DNA of 64,000 nucleotides from Devosia sp. (lineage in GTDB: Bacteria; Pseudomonadota; Alphaproteobacteria; Rhizobiales; Devosiaceae), in NCBI RefSeq assembly GCF_017307495.1, contig NZ_JAFKHE010000027.1, positions 1 to 64,000 of the forward strand. The letters run 5' to 3'. Shown here one piece after another: positions 16,950 through 25,892 of this stretch. The position numbers and the translations under genes were made by a program. The notes beneath the pieces are model-generated. The model saw only the letters and a list, made by a program, of their open reading frames with translations, had not been told where the DNA came from and did not search any database. The stretch's first letter is position 1, and every line of letters begins with the position of its first letter.

Positions 16950-18257
16950 CTAGACCGTGACCTTGTGCGACACCCGGCCCTTGTCGCCGAAGATCTTGAT
17001 GTAGCGCTGGATCTCGGCCGCATCCCCAGTTGCCTTCTCGGGATTGTCCGAGAGTTTTACGGCCGGGCGTCCGTCGGCTTCGCTGACCTTGCAGACCAGC
17101 GAGATCGGATCGAGCTGCGGGTTCGGGCTGGGCGAGCAACCGGCGAAATCGTTGGTGAGGTTGGTACCCCAGCCAAAGCTCATCCGCACCCGCCCGTGGA
17201 AGTGGTGATAGGCCTCCTCGATCATGTCGACGTCGAGCCCGTCGGAAAAGATCAGCAGCTTGTCGCGCGGGTCGCGCCCATGCGCCTTCCACCACGCGAT
17301 GATCCTCTCACCGCCCTCGATGGCGGGCGCACTGTCGGGCCTGAACCCCTTCCAGTCGGCAACCCAGTCGGGCGCATCGCGCAGGAACGCGTCGGTGCCG
17401 AAGGCATCGGGCAGCACGATCAGCAGGTTTCCGCCGTAGTAGCTCTCCCAATCCTGCAGCACCTGGTAGGGCGCATGGCGCAGGGCGTCCTCGTTGGGCG
17501 CGATCGCCGCCAGCACCATCGGCAGTTCGTGCGCATTGGTGCCCAGCGCCTCGAGGTCGTTGTCCATCGCCAGCAGCACGTTCGACGTGCCGGTGAATAC
17601 CTCCGGCCCCAGCCCCTCCTTCAGCGCCTCGACGCACCAGCGCTGCCACAGGAACGAGTGCCGCCGCCGCGTGCCGAAATCCGAAATGCGCAGGTCCCGC
17701 AGCTTCTTCAGCCGCTCGACCTTTTCCCACATCTTGGCCTTGGCCCGCGCATAGGTGACATCGAGCGTGAACGGTCCATAGCCCTTGAGCGCGCCGCGGC
17801 TGCGCAGCTCGTTGATGATGGCGAGCGCCGGGATCTCCCACATCGTGGTCTCGACCCACCGACCGGGGAACTCCAGCACATACTGCCCGTCGCGCTTTTC
17901 GAGCCGATACTCGGGCAGGCGGAACCCCTCGAGCCAGCGCAGGAACTCGGGCGAAAAGATCTGCCGCGAGCCATAGAAGCTGTTGCCCGCCAGCCAGATC
18001 ATCTCCTTCTTGGAGAACTTGAGCGTCCGCGCGTGATCGAGCTGGGCACGCAGTTCGCCCTCGTCGATCTCCTCGGCCAGGCGCACCGAGGTCTTGCGGT
18101 TGATCAGCGAAAAGGTGGCGTCGACCTTGGGGTAAAGGCCCCAGATCATCTGCAGCATCAGCAGCTTGTAGAAGTCGGTATCGAGCAGCGACCTGACGAT
18201 CGGGTCGAGCTTCCACGCATGGTTGTAGACCCGCCGCGCAATATCCGTCCTCGGCAT
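16950..18257 (-). CDS. pncB: Nicotinate phosphoribosyltransferase
   Basis: First enzyme of the Preiss-Handler NAD salvage route, joining nicotinate and PRPP. The 435-residue length fits bacterial PncB. Visible blocks are [16 protein letters not shown] near 22, GTSNVLLA (PRPP/phosphate region), [18 protein letters not shown] and [12 protein letters not shown] in the C-terminal barrel. The ATG at 18257 is preceded by GGGGAGG. Monocistronic or weakly linked to the downstream isomerase-like gene. It marks the left flank of the polysaccharide island. Confidence 0.93.
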   Translation of the reverse strand: MPRTDIARRVYNHAWKLDPIVRSLLDTDFYKLLMLQMIWGLYPKVDATFSLINRKTSVRLAEEIDEGELRAQLDHARTLKFSKKEMIWLAGNSFYGSRQIFSPEFLRWLEGFRLPEYRLEKRDGQYVLEFPGRWVETTMWEIPALAIINELRSRGALKGYGPFTLDVTYARAKAKMWEKVERLKKLRDLRISDFGTRRRHSFLWQRWCVEALKEGLGPEVFTGTSNVLLAMDNDLEALGTNAHELPMVLAAIAPNEDALRHAPYQVLQDWESYYGGNLLIVLPDAFGTDAFLRDAPDWVADWKGFRPDSAPAIEGGERIIAWWKAHGRDPRDKLLIFSDGLDVDMIEEAYHHFHGRVRMSFGWGTNLTNDFAGCSPSPNPQLDPISLVCKVSEADGRPAVKLSDNPEKATGDAAEIQRYIKIFGDKGRVSHKVTV

Positions 18258-18432
18258 CGTGCCTCCCCTGCCCCACCAGACTCCTCTAGGCGGATACGTA
18301 AAAAAAGAAAAGAGGTGTCCATCGGCAATGGACGATGGATGCTGCACTCGGCCCGGAGTTCAACGCTTCACCATAGATTGCGGATACAGCTTGCATATAC
18401 AACTGTGCGCTGACACGCTCTGGGAGGGAGAA

Positions 18433-18462
18433 ATGTTGGCCTTGCGAGTTCGGGCGGGTTGA
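18433..18462 (+). CDS. Nine-codon leader ORF ahead of the EPS operon
   Basis: An ATG at 18433 is preceded by the strongest ribosome site in the area (GGGAGGGAG) but encodes only MLALRVRAG before TGA. That stop overlaps the TTG at 18459 where the next open frame can begin. This looks like a leader peptide that couples translation into the following gene. A sequencing frameshift that splits one longer N-terminus is the alternative. Confidence 0.4.
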   Translation: MLALRVRAG

Positions 18463-19154
18463 TAGTGGTGGCAGCAGTGAGCTGGAACTTGCACCGCTTT
18501 GCCTTTCTTGCATCGTTTGGCCTGTGCGGTGCTGGGTTCATTGCGGCGTACGCTGAGGCAAGCTCGTATTTCAGTAGCGGCGCAACGCCCAAGGAAAGCT
18601 TTGATGCCCTGGTCGGCAATGAACAGGTTCGGGGCCTGTCCGTAGCATCCAGCCGTTTGGTGCTCGACAATTGTTACGATGCCATCGTTGGGGTTTACGG
18701 TCGGCTACAGACCGCAACTACGCGCGACCTGGTCGCCTCAAAATGCCTCGTCCAAGCGGACGCCATCAGCAACGAGATGCCGAGCTACTCGTATGCCTGG
18801 TATGTGGGCGCGCTTGCATCCTGGGAACTCGGGGACGCATCCAAGCTCGCGTACCATTTGCTCCAATCGCAGCTGAGTGGCCCCACCGAACAATGGATCG
18901 CTGAGCTCCGCGTCAAACTGGTCGAGGACAATCGCGAGCGACTGACTTCAGACGTGCTCCAACTCAACGACCGGGACCTCGCACTCCTTGTGACCAGCTA
19001 CCGGGGGGTTGCCAGTATAGCGAAGCGTTACGTCGACGATCCTTCATTCCGCGAGAGGATTACCGCGGTTGTCGAAAACCTTCCCGCAGATGAACAGCAA
19101 CGTTTCGTGGCGAACGTCGAGATCGCCGCCCGGGCGGGCAGCAACCCAAGATGA
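18459..19154 (+). CDS. Hypothetical protein with one N-terminal membrane segment
   Basis: Not recognised. About 230 residues with a hydrophobic helix at about 12-30 (FAFLASFGLCGAGFIAAYA) and a helical, largely soluble C-terminal part, so probably a membrane-anchored periplasmic protein. It has two cysteines near 72 and 95 that could pair. Start is uncertain: TTG at 18459 (overlapping the leader stop) or GTGs at 18465, 18468 or 18477. Its stop overlaps the ATG of the following polymerase (ATGA), so the two are co-translated. A role in polymer assembly is inferred from that coupling. Confidence 0.7.
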   Translation: MIVVAAVSWNLHRFAFLASFGLCGAGFIAAYAEASSYFSSGATPKESFDALVGNEQVRGLSVASSRLVLDNCYDAIVGVYGRLQTATTRDLVASKCLVQADAISNEMPSYSYAWYVGALASWELGDASKLAYHLLQSQLSGPTEQWIAELRVKLVEDNRERLTSDVLQLNDRDLALLVTSYRGVASIAKRYVDDPSFRERITAVVENLPADEQQRFVANVEIAARAGSNPR

Positions 19155-20593
19155 CCGAGATCCATCTGGAAACTCGCCGATCATTCTCCCCACGATCCGG
19201 GGGCGTGGCATGGAGTCGGCAGACGTCTCTGAACAACGTGATGGGCTGGGTGATTGTGGCATTCGTTGCCCTGGTGCCCATTCCATTCGGCAGTGGCCGC
19301 CCATTCTTCTGGGGCGTAAATGCCGTCTTTGTGGGGCTCGCGGGAGTTGCCTACGCAACTGGGCTCTACCACTTGCGGGAGCCTTTTCGCCATTCGATGG
19401 CACACTTCCCCGTATCGGCGACGCTCTACTTCGTCTTCATGCTGTACTTGCTGGTGCAAGTTACTCCCCTCGAACTAGTGCCTTTCGTCGTCAACTGGCT
19501 GCCGAACCTTCAAATCCACGCTCAAAGCGGGATGACCCTGGCACCAGACAGAATCAGTCTCGCCCCTGGTGCCACCTGGTTGATGCTGTTGCGTTGGGGA
19601 ACCTTTGGGCTCTTCTATTTCCTTGTTCTGCAGATCGCCAGCAACGAGCGTAGACGCAGCCTCCTCCTTCATTCGGCACTGATGACCATTTCCGCTTACG
19701 GCATTTTTGGACTTGCCTCGCTCCTCCAGTTCGGAGACACCGTTCTGGGCTTGCCCAAGTGGGCCTACCAAGGTTCAGCCACGGCTACATTCGTCAACCG
19801 AAACTCGTTCGCTACCTTCCTTGCATTCGGTGCGACTCTTGGCTGCGCACTGTTCGCCGGCGCTTTGGTTCGTCAGTTGCCGGCCCCAGGCGAGGCGCCC
19901 CTCCGTCGGAACCTCGATCCCACGCTGCTATTCTATCCTGTGGCTCTCGCCGCGATCGTGCCAACGCTGCTCGCGACCCAATCTCGTATGGGCACCCTAT
20001 CCGCGTCAGTTGGCTGCCTCGTGGTAATTGTTACAGCATTGGTCCGGATGCCTAAGCTATGGCTTAGGGCTCTGATGCTTGTTCCTGCCGTGATCGTGGC
20101 GGGCGCGCTCGCCTTCTTCATTTTCGGCCAGGACCTGTTGGAGCGACTCGGCTCAACCGCAACCAGTTCCGACGTACGTCTCGAGCTCTACAAGCAGATC
20201 ATCGCAATGATCGCGGCCCGACCATGGCTGGGTTACGGCGGAGGTAGCTTTGAGTTGGTATATCCGCTGTTCCACCAACTCCCGGTCAGTCCGGACCTGG
20301 TGTGGGAGAGAGCTCACAACAGCTACCTCGCACTGTGGGCAGAGCTGGGAGTTGTGATCGGCTCAATCCCGATCCTCCTCCTTGCGATCGTCCTCGTGCG
20401 CATCCTCGGCGGCATCGGAGCCGCGCGCCGAAGCTGGGGGGCGCAAGCAGCGGGACTTGGCGTCGTCACCGTCGGCGCGGTCCATTCGCTGGTCGATTTC
20501 AGCCTGGAAATACAGGCGAACACGATCTTGCTGTTGTTCATCACGGCCATCGCGACCGCGGGCGCGATGCGCAACAAGAGTTCCGCGCGGTGA
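19151..20593 (+). CDS. O-antigen ligase/Wzy-type polysaccharide polymerase, copy 1
   Basis: Polytopic inner-membrane protein, 480 residues, about 10-12 predicted helices. It has the Wzy_C/O-antigen ligase signature: a large periplasmic loop (about 320-370) with RPWLGYGGGSFELVYP and the downstream ERAHNSYLALWAELG, in which the His is the family's key residue. It would join repeat units of the exopolysaccharide in the periplasm or ligate the chain. Co-translated with the hypothetical protein upstream and one base apart from the phosphatase downstream. Confidence 0.87.
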   Translation: MTEIHLETRRSFSPRSGGVAWSRQTSLNNVMGWVIVAFVALVPIPFGSGRPFFWGVNAVFVGLAGVAYATGLYHLREPFRHSMAHFPVSATLYFVFMLYLLVQVTPLELVPFVVNWLPNLQIHAQSGMTLAPDRISLAPGATWLMLLRWGTFGLFYFLVLQIASNERRRSLLLHSALMTISAYGIFGLASLLQFGDTVLGLPKWAYQGSATATFVNRNSFATFLAFGATLGCALFAGALVRQLPAPGEAPLRRNLDPTLLFYPVALAAIVPTLLATQSRMGTLSASVGCLVVIVTALVRMPKLWLRALMLVPAVIVAGALAFFIFGQDLLERLGSTATSSDVRLELYKQIIAMIAARPWLGYGGGSFELVYPLFHQLPVSPDLVWERAHNSYLALWAELGVVIGSIPILLLAIVLVRILGGIGAARRSWGAQAAGLGVVTVGAVHSLVDFSLEIQANTILLLFITAIATAGAMRNKSSAR

Positions 20594-20594
20594 A

Positions 20595-21380
20595 ATGGCC
20601 ATGCTGACGGCACTGCGGAGCTTGCTGGGTCTTGGTGGCAGGGCTGATCGCCGGCCAGGTCGGGTGCACATGTTGGCTAATAGCCGCCCGTCTCTAGTCT
20701 ATGCGATCGGTGACATTCACGGCTGCCTAGCGGAGCTTGCTGTGCTCGAACGGATGATCGTTGCGGACGCGATCGACACGGACGGCGAGAAGTGGATCGT
20801 GACCCTTGGTGACTACATCGACCGCGGCCCCGCGGCGGCGCAGGTCGTCGATCACCTGATGGCACGACCGCCGGTTGGCTTCAGGCGCATCTGCCTTGCC
20901 GGGAATCATGAGCAGATGCTGCTCGACTTCCTGGAGGCGCCAAGGCAAAACGTGGCTTGGCTGGACAATGGCGGCCTCGAAACGGCGCATTCCTATGGAC
21001 TGAGCGACCTGGCCCTACAAAAGTCACCAACGGCACTGGCAGCAGCACTCGTGGGCCGCATGCCGGCATCCCATCGTGAGTGGCTGGCAAACTTGCCGTC
21101 CTTGCTGGCCATTCCCGGCTTCGTATTCGTGCACGCCGGACTGCGCCCGGGCGTTCCGCTCGATGAGCAGACGGACGATGACCTGATGTGGATCCGGGAG
21201 CCGTTCCTCGATAACCCCGCGGCAGGCGATGCCGTCGTCGTGCACGGCCATACACCGGTGGCCGAACCTATTGTCACCGCTTCGCACATTGGCATCGATA
21301 CAGCGGTTGCCGCAACGGGACGGCTTACGGCCCTGAGGCTCGACCGGGACAATCATACCTCGTTTCTGTCGACGCGGTAG
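20595..21380 (+). CDS. PPP-family metallophosphoesterase (Ser/Thr phosphatase-like)
   Basis: Cytosolic di-metal phosphatase, 261 residues, carrying all PPP signatures: GDIHG near 40, GDYIDRG near 74, GNHE near 106, then the HAG and HGHTP metal His motifs near 181 and 220. Related bacterial proteins dephosphorylate Ser/Thr (and Tyr) proteins or Ap4A. A PPP-type phosphatase (PssZ) is known from the Rhizobium leguminosarum EPS region, so modulation of EPS synthesis here is a reasonable inference. It starts one base after the polymerase stop. Confidence 0.87.
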   Translation: MAMLTALRSLLGLGGRADRRPGRVHMLANSRPSLVYAIGDIHGCLAELAVLERMIVADAIDTDGEKWIVTLGDYIDRGPAAAQVVDHLMARPPVGFRRICLAGNHEQMLLDFLEAPRQNVAWLDNGGLETAHSYGLSDLALQKSPTALAAALVGRMPASHREWLANLPSLLAIPGFVFVHAGLRPGVPLDEQTDDDLMWIREPFLDNPAAGDAVVVHGHTPVAEPIVTASHIGIDTAVAATGRLTALRLDRDNHTSFLSTR

Positions 21381-21397
21381 CTTGGAGAGGACCATCC

Positions 21398-22600
21398 GTG
21401 CCGGCCCAGACGAGTCTACCGCCGAGCGTTGCGTCGTTTACCTATGTCGATGCATGTGACTATGTTGCGGTGCCGATGAGCGGGCAGCTGACGTTCGCAA
21501 GACAGGTCGCCGACGAGTTCGGCGCGGATGTAGATCTGGTCGGCATCTCCCTCGCAGACGAAGGCTCGGCGACCGGTCGCTGGACCACACGGCAAATCGG
21601 CGGAACGCAGTTTCGCTATTTCAGCCTGTATCGACATGCTCCGGTCCTGCGGCCAAAGATTCCCCTACGCGTGCGCAATTTCATCGCGGCGCTGTGGCTA
21701 GGCAGGCGGCTCGTTGCCAGTGCTCGCGGCCCCCTGCTCGTAAACAGTCCGGAACTGGCTATTGCATTGTTTGTTGCGACGATGGGGCGCGCCCGTTTCG
21801 CCTACATGTTCCACGGCACAGAAAATCCGCTCGAGATGCCACGCTACCGGTGGGGCAAGATCGTCGCCCGGCCCTTTGAGCGATTGCTGTTTCGCGCGCT
21901 GCGAGACTCCCCTGCCGTTCTGGCCAGCGCCGACGACAGCTCCATTGCAAGACTTGAGAGGAAGATGGGGGCGTTGGTCCCGCAAGGCGGGGTGCGCACC
22001 TTCAGGGAGGTCTATGACGACTCCCTCTTCTATCCCGAAGCCGCCCCTCGCACAGAGGGCGAACGGTACCGTATCCTATGTGTAGGACGCATTAGCCAGC
22101 GCAAGGGCTGGCGCTTGCTTGTCGAAGCAATGGCGCTTGCCTTGAAACAACCGTTCAAGCGTCCCCTCGAACTGGTGTTCGTCGGAGATGGCGAGGATAG
22201 GCCCATGTTGGAAGCCGCCATCGCCGAGCTTGGCATCGGCGATCATGTAAGCATTACCGGCATGATGAGTCGCGAACAAGTCCGTCAGCATATCTGGGGC
22301 GCCGACCTTGTGGTTTTCGGCTCGTACTACGAAGGCTGGTCCATCGCCATGCTGGAAGCGCTGGCATGTGGAAAGCCAGTCGTCTCGACAGCCGTCAGTG
22401 GAACCGAGACCCTCGTTGACGAAGGCGTAAACGGCTTCGTATCGGCGTCACGTGATCCCCGCGACTTCGCCCTGCTGCTCTCTCGCGCTTCCCTTGAACT
22501 ACCTTCGTTCACACTGCACAGCGTTGCCAAGGCGGCGCCCTATCGCCGGTCAAAGCTGAAGGAAAGGCTGGCGGAGATCATCGCAGGCATTGCCAAATGA
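21398..22600 (+). CDS. GT4 family glycosyltransferase
   Basis: GT-B fold retaining glycosyltransferase, 400 residues, acting on the cytoplasmic face to extend the lipid-linked repeat unit. The C-terminal nucleotide-sugar domain shows LCVGRISQRKGWRLLVEA (near 225), LVFVGDGEDRP, VSITGMMSREQV, and the EX7E region FGSYYEGWSIAMLEALACGKPVV (near 310). It starts with GTG at 21398 after GGAGAGG, and its stop overlaps the next gene (ATGA). Donor and acceptor sugars cannot be told. Confidence 0.88.
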   Translation: MPAQTSLPPSVASFTYVDACDYVAVPMSGQLTFARQVADEFGADVDLVGISLADEGSATGRWTTRQIGGTQFRYFSLYRHAPVLRPKIPLRVRNFIAALWLGRRLVASARGPLLVNSPELAIALFVATMGRARFAYMFHGTENPLEMPRYRWGKIVARPFERLLFRALRDSPAVLASADDSSIARLERKMGALVPQGGVRTFREVYDDSLFYPEAAPRTEGERYRILCVGRISQRKGWRLLVEAMALALKQPFKRPLELVFVGDGEDRPMLEAAIAELGIGDHVSITGMMSREQVRQHIWGADLVVFGSYYEGWSIAMLEALACGKPVVSTAVSGTETLVDEGVNGFVSASRDPRDFALLLSRASLELPSFTLHSVAKAAPYRRSKLKERLAEIIAGIAK

Positions 22601-23439
22601 CCCCGCCTCGCGTCTTGGTGCTTGGCTTGGCTAGGAACTGCGCGGCCACACTGCCGGTCTTCTTTGGCTGGGTCGACTCCTTGTCCTCAGCGTTCCGGAT
22701 CAGCGCCTTGATCGGTGAGAATGGCTCGAGCGACCAGACACGTCACCTGATTGTCGATGCCGAGCGGGCCGGCATGCCAGTCGTCCTGGTCGATACATCC
22801 GAAATGGCCGCAATTGGGGATCGCCTGCGACGGATGGCGGTGGGGCGCGAACGTCTGCTGCAGCAGGCCAAGTCAGAACGGGCCGATATCGTCGTCGTTG
22901 CAGACCTCGACAGTGTCATGCGCCGCCCCCCCGACATTGTCGGCCTGCAGCGCGCCATCGATCTGCTAGCCTCCGCGCCTGAGCTCATCGCGGTAACCGC
23001 CTCATCACGTCCGCACTACTACGACGTGCTTGCCTACCGAGACCACAGCACAAATTTCGACGGTCTGAATGAACGCATACAGCAAGCCCAGCGCAGCCCG
23101 CTGCTATACTATCGGTTCATGTACGAGCAGGTCTTCTCCGAGCAAATCAGGCTGACGCGACTGGGTCCGCGCCGATGCTACTCGGCTTTCAACGGCCTAG
23201 CGGTCTACCGTTACGCTGACTACGTTCGCGGCTCCTACCTTGGTGGCGGGTCCGGCATTTGCGAGCACGTTGTCTTTCACCATTCCCTGGACTCCGGAAC
23301 TGAAGAACGCGTCGCGGTAATCGACGAATTGTGTATTGCCACCCCGCCCGAGCACGCCCCAGTGGGCCCTGTGTCCTTCTACATGGGCCGCATTTGGCGG
23401 ACATTGCGCAGGACGCTAGCGGGCCAAGTCCGGCTGTAG
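22597..23439 (+). CDS. Glycosyltransferase resembling fungal CAP59 mannosyltransferases
   Basis: A 280-residue protein with the N-terminal pattern VLVLGLARNCAATLPVFF, then IGENGSSDQTRHLI, and an acidic DXD-like site VVVADLDSVM near 107. It ends with SAFNGLAVYR and ICEHVVFHHSL, where the Glu and His could be catalytic. This layout is like the CAP59/mannosyltransferase-type family, which also occurs in bacterial EPS loci; assignment is by pattern only. Four-base overlap with the GT4 gene before it. Its 3' end overlaps the convergent flippase gene by 24 bases. Confidence 0.7.
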   Translation: MTPPRVLVLGLARNCAATLPVFFGWVDSLSSAFRISALIGENGSSDQTRHLIVDAERAGMPVVLVDTSEMAAIGDRLRRMAVGRERLLQQAKSERADIVVVADLDSVMRRPPDIVGLQRAIDLLASAPELIAVTASSRPHYYDVLAYRDHSTNFDGLNERIQQAQRSPLLYYRFMYEQVFSEQIRLTRLGPRRCYSAFNGLAVYRYADYVRGSYLGGGSGICEHVVFHHSLDSGTEERVAVIDELCIATPPEHAPVGPVSFYMGRIWRTLRRTLAGQVRL

Positions 23440-24840
23440 CCGTCGTCTGAAGTAGCGAAACCCCAAGACCGACAAACCGTAAGCCGCTGTGTAGGTGACG
23501 CACTCTCCCACCAGCGTGGCAAAGGACTGTCCAAGGTAGTGTTCCACCACCAGGTCGATCGACTTGGCGATTCCGAGCGCCAGGACTGGCGGGAGGAGAT
23601 CCCGCGCTCTCACGACGGCACTGTCTATAAGCCGGGACACCAGCACGACCCGCCCCCCCTGTATGAAGAGCATGGCAAGCAGCAGCGCACCGGCAGCGCC
23701 GCGCGCGCCCAGAGTCGGCACCAGTGCGAACAGCAGAAAGGCAAACAGAGCCGCTCCACCAACGAGGAGCATGCTTTCAGACCGATGTCGGCCAGTCATG
23801 GAAAGTGCGTAACCCGTGGGATTCAGAACTCCGCTGAGGAGCCAAGCCGTGGACATCAGCAGCAAGGTCCATGAATCGAAGTGGAACTTGTCGCCAAAAA
23901 TAAGGTCAAGGTGCGTCCCAAATATCGCAATTCCACCATAGACGAAGGCGCCCGCCACCGAGGCGCGCCCAACGAATTCGCGTATTGCCAACCCGGCGGA
24001 CCTAGCGTCGGATCTCATCGACAGTTCGGCGATCTCCGGGCCAAGCGCCTGGGACAGGGTCATGGGGTAGACTTGGACGAAAACGCTGACAGCGGCGATG
24101 GCCGCATATCGACCCAACTCATCGCTCGAGACATGGGCGCCGAGCACCATGAGGTCGAGTATGCGCAACAGGCCATAGCTAACCAAGGATATCGCCAACC
24201 ACGGCCCGACCGTCAGGATGGAGCGGGCGTTAATGGAACTACCCGGCTGTCCCGCATTTGGCCTTACTGAAAAAGCAACAACCGCGACAGAAAGGGCGCC
24301 GAGCGCCGCAATCGCGGAATTGGCCAGTGCGAACACCACGACCGTCGCACCAAACACGACCAGTCCACCGCCTACCATTAGCCGCAAGGCCGATTGCCCA
24401 TAGTCGAAGATGACCGAAAACAGCGCCGGTCGGCGCATCCCCCGATAGTATCCGCCTAGCAGGGCGGAGTCGGCGACAAAGGGCAGCGCAGCCAGCGAGG
24501 CGGCCATCACAAGCGCAGCGCCCGAGCCGAGAGCGATGCCCGAAAATCCGACTATGGCGACCATCGTGGCTACGGAGATGAGCGCTACGATCACGCGAAG
24601 CCTGGACAGGACGCTCCAGAACTGGGCTGTTGCGCCATGCTGGGAGGCATAGCGGATCATGGCCACATCTAGTCCCAGCGGTGCAAGAGTTGCTGCCCAG
24701 ATCAAGGCGTTACGACCGATCGAGAACCAGCCGTAGTCAGCGGGACCAAGAGCCCGGGCTACGATGATTCCGAACAGGAACTGAGAGCCCTGCTGAATGA
24801 TCGAGCCAGCGCTTATCAGCAACCCGGTCCGAGCCTTCAT
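23416..24840 (-). CDS. Wzx-type oligosaccharide flippase
   Basis: MOP/PST family polysaccharide transporter, 474 residues, with about 12-14 hydrophobic helices along the whole length. The N-terminus LLISAGSIIQQGSQFLFGIIVARALGPADYGWFS is typical of Wzx. It moves the undecaprenyl-linked repeat unit across the inner membrane. It sits 10 bases downstream of the GT2 gene on the same strand. Being convergent with the GT operon and overlapping it by 24 bases suggests compact packing or rearrangement within the island. Confidence 0.88.
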   Translation of the reverse strand: MKARTGLLISAGSIIQQGSQFLFGIIVARALGPADYGWFSIGRNALIWAATLAPLGLDVAMIRYASQHGATAQFWSVLSRLRVIVALISVATMVAIVGFSGIALGSGAALVMAASLAALPFVADSALLGGYYRGMRRPALFSVIFDYGQSALRLMVGGGLVVFGATVVVFALANSAIAALGALSVAVVAFSVRPNAGQPGSSINARSILTVGPWLAISLVSYGLLRILDLMVLGAHVSSDELGRYAAIAAVSVFVQVYPMTLSQALGPEIAELSMRSDARSAGLAIREFVGRASVAGAFVYGGIAIFGTHLDLIFGDKFHFDSWTLLLMSTAWLLSGVLNPTGYALSMTGRHRSESMLLVGGAALFAFLLFALVPTLGARGAAGALLLAMLFIQGGRVVLVSRLIDSAVVRARDLLPPVLALGIAKSIDLVVEHYLGQSFATLVGECVTYTAAYGLSVLGFRYFRRRLQPDLAR

Positions 24841-24850
24841 CAGCGCTGTT

Positions 24851-25816
24851 TCACTCCACCAGGGTCACATGGTAGCGGGGCTGCTTGTGACCAGCATCGA
24901 GCAGTCCCTTCAGTGCGAAGAGCGGCGAGAGTATACGCGCGCGCAGATAGTCCTGCAGGTTTCGCCGCCTTAGGAACTGCAGCATGTCGAGTAGCCACGC
25001 AACGGCTATCGCGGCGAGTGCTATTGGCCAACCGAGTGCCACGAGCAGCAGCGCGACGATGGTCGCCAGTTCCAGCAACAGTCCTACGACCACCCCCCTC
25101 TCCAGCCGAGCAATATGGAGAAGATCGCCGAGATTCAGGTGCCTCATGACAAGGCGCCCGATGGCACGTTGATGTTGGTCGCGAAACCATTGGCGCCCCC
25201 GCTCGCCCTCATAGTAGCGCAATGTCATATGCTCGCCCATGACTGTAGTGGTGAAGAGGATCGTTCCGAGGCGCGATACACGCAGCGAGAAATCGGTGTC
25301 CTCGTTACGGTCGAGCGTCTCATCGTAGCGAATACCGCTCTCTCGCAGGCCAGAACCCAGAACGATCACGCCCGCCGCTGACCGCACGGGGCCAGCCCGT
25401 CGAGTTCCATACCGCATGTGGGTCTCGCCCGTATCGCGTCCTTCGGCATCGTGGAACCTGTCGAGCAACCGCCCGCAGACAGCGACCGCCTCGTTTTGGT
25501 CCAGTGCGTCCACGGCTTCGGCCAGAAAGGCCTGGTTCAGCACAATGTCCCCGTCAAGCAGGAGGAGATGGCCCGGCGGCGCATTGGCTAGGATTACATT
25601 GCGGGCCACCGACGCGTTCACTTCTCCGTCCAATCGATAGACCCTCGCCCCAGTGGCGCGGCCATAATCGAGCATGATCTGCGGCGTGGCGTCGCCGGAC
25701 GCACTGTCCACCAGAATGACCGTGGCATCCGAGGGCAGTGCTGCGAGACAGGCCGGCAGAAACCGGGCTCCGTCCTTGCAGATGACGCCTATCACAGTGG
25801 GACAGGACCGATTCAA
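24851..25816 (-). CDS. GT2 family glycosyltransferase with C-terminal membrane segment
   Basis: GT-A inverting glycosyltransferase. The N-terminal nucleotide-binding part has VIGVICKDGARFLPACL and VILVDSASGDATP, the DXD motif is LLLDGDIVL, and an ED-type catalytic region is YDETLDRNEDTDFSLR. A hydrophobic pair of helices near the C-terminus anchors it to the inner membrane. No ATG is available; the TTG at 25816 preceded by GAGGGA is preferred (321 residues), and a TTG at 25846 would add ten residues with no ribosome site. Immediately upstream of the flippase gene. Confidence 0.85.
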   Translation of the reverse strand: MNRSCPTVIGVICKDGARFLPACLAALPSDATVILVDSASGDATPQIMLDYGRATGARVYRLDGEVNASVARNVILANAPPGHLLLLDGDIVLNQAFLAEAVDALDQNEAVAVCGRLLDRFHDAEGRDTGETHMRYGTRRAGPVRSAAGVIVLGSGLRESGIRYDETLDRNEDTDFSLRVSRLGTILFTTTVMGEHMTLRYYEGERGRQWFRDQHQRAIGRLVMRHLNLGDLLHIARLERGVVVGLLLELATIVALLLVALGWPIALAAIAVAWLLDMLQFLRRRNLQDYLRARILSPLFALKGLLDAGHKQPRYHVTLVE

Positions 25817-25892
25817 CCGTTCCCTCGCAACCCGAGCAAAAGCCAAAGAAGTGCCTGCAACGCACCGTGCCGCAACCTAACAGCAAGGCCGA

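Noticed and set aside
16287..18413. 708-codon plus-strand open frame opposite pncB and the isomerase-like gene
   Set aside because: Mirror frame of two convincing genes; no domain.
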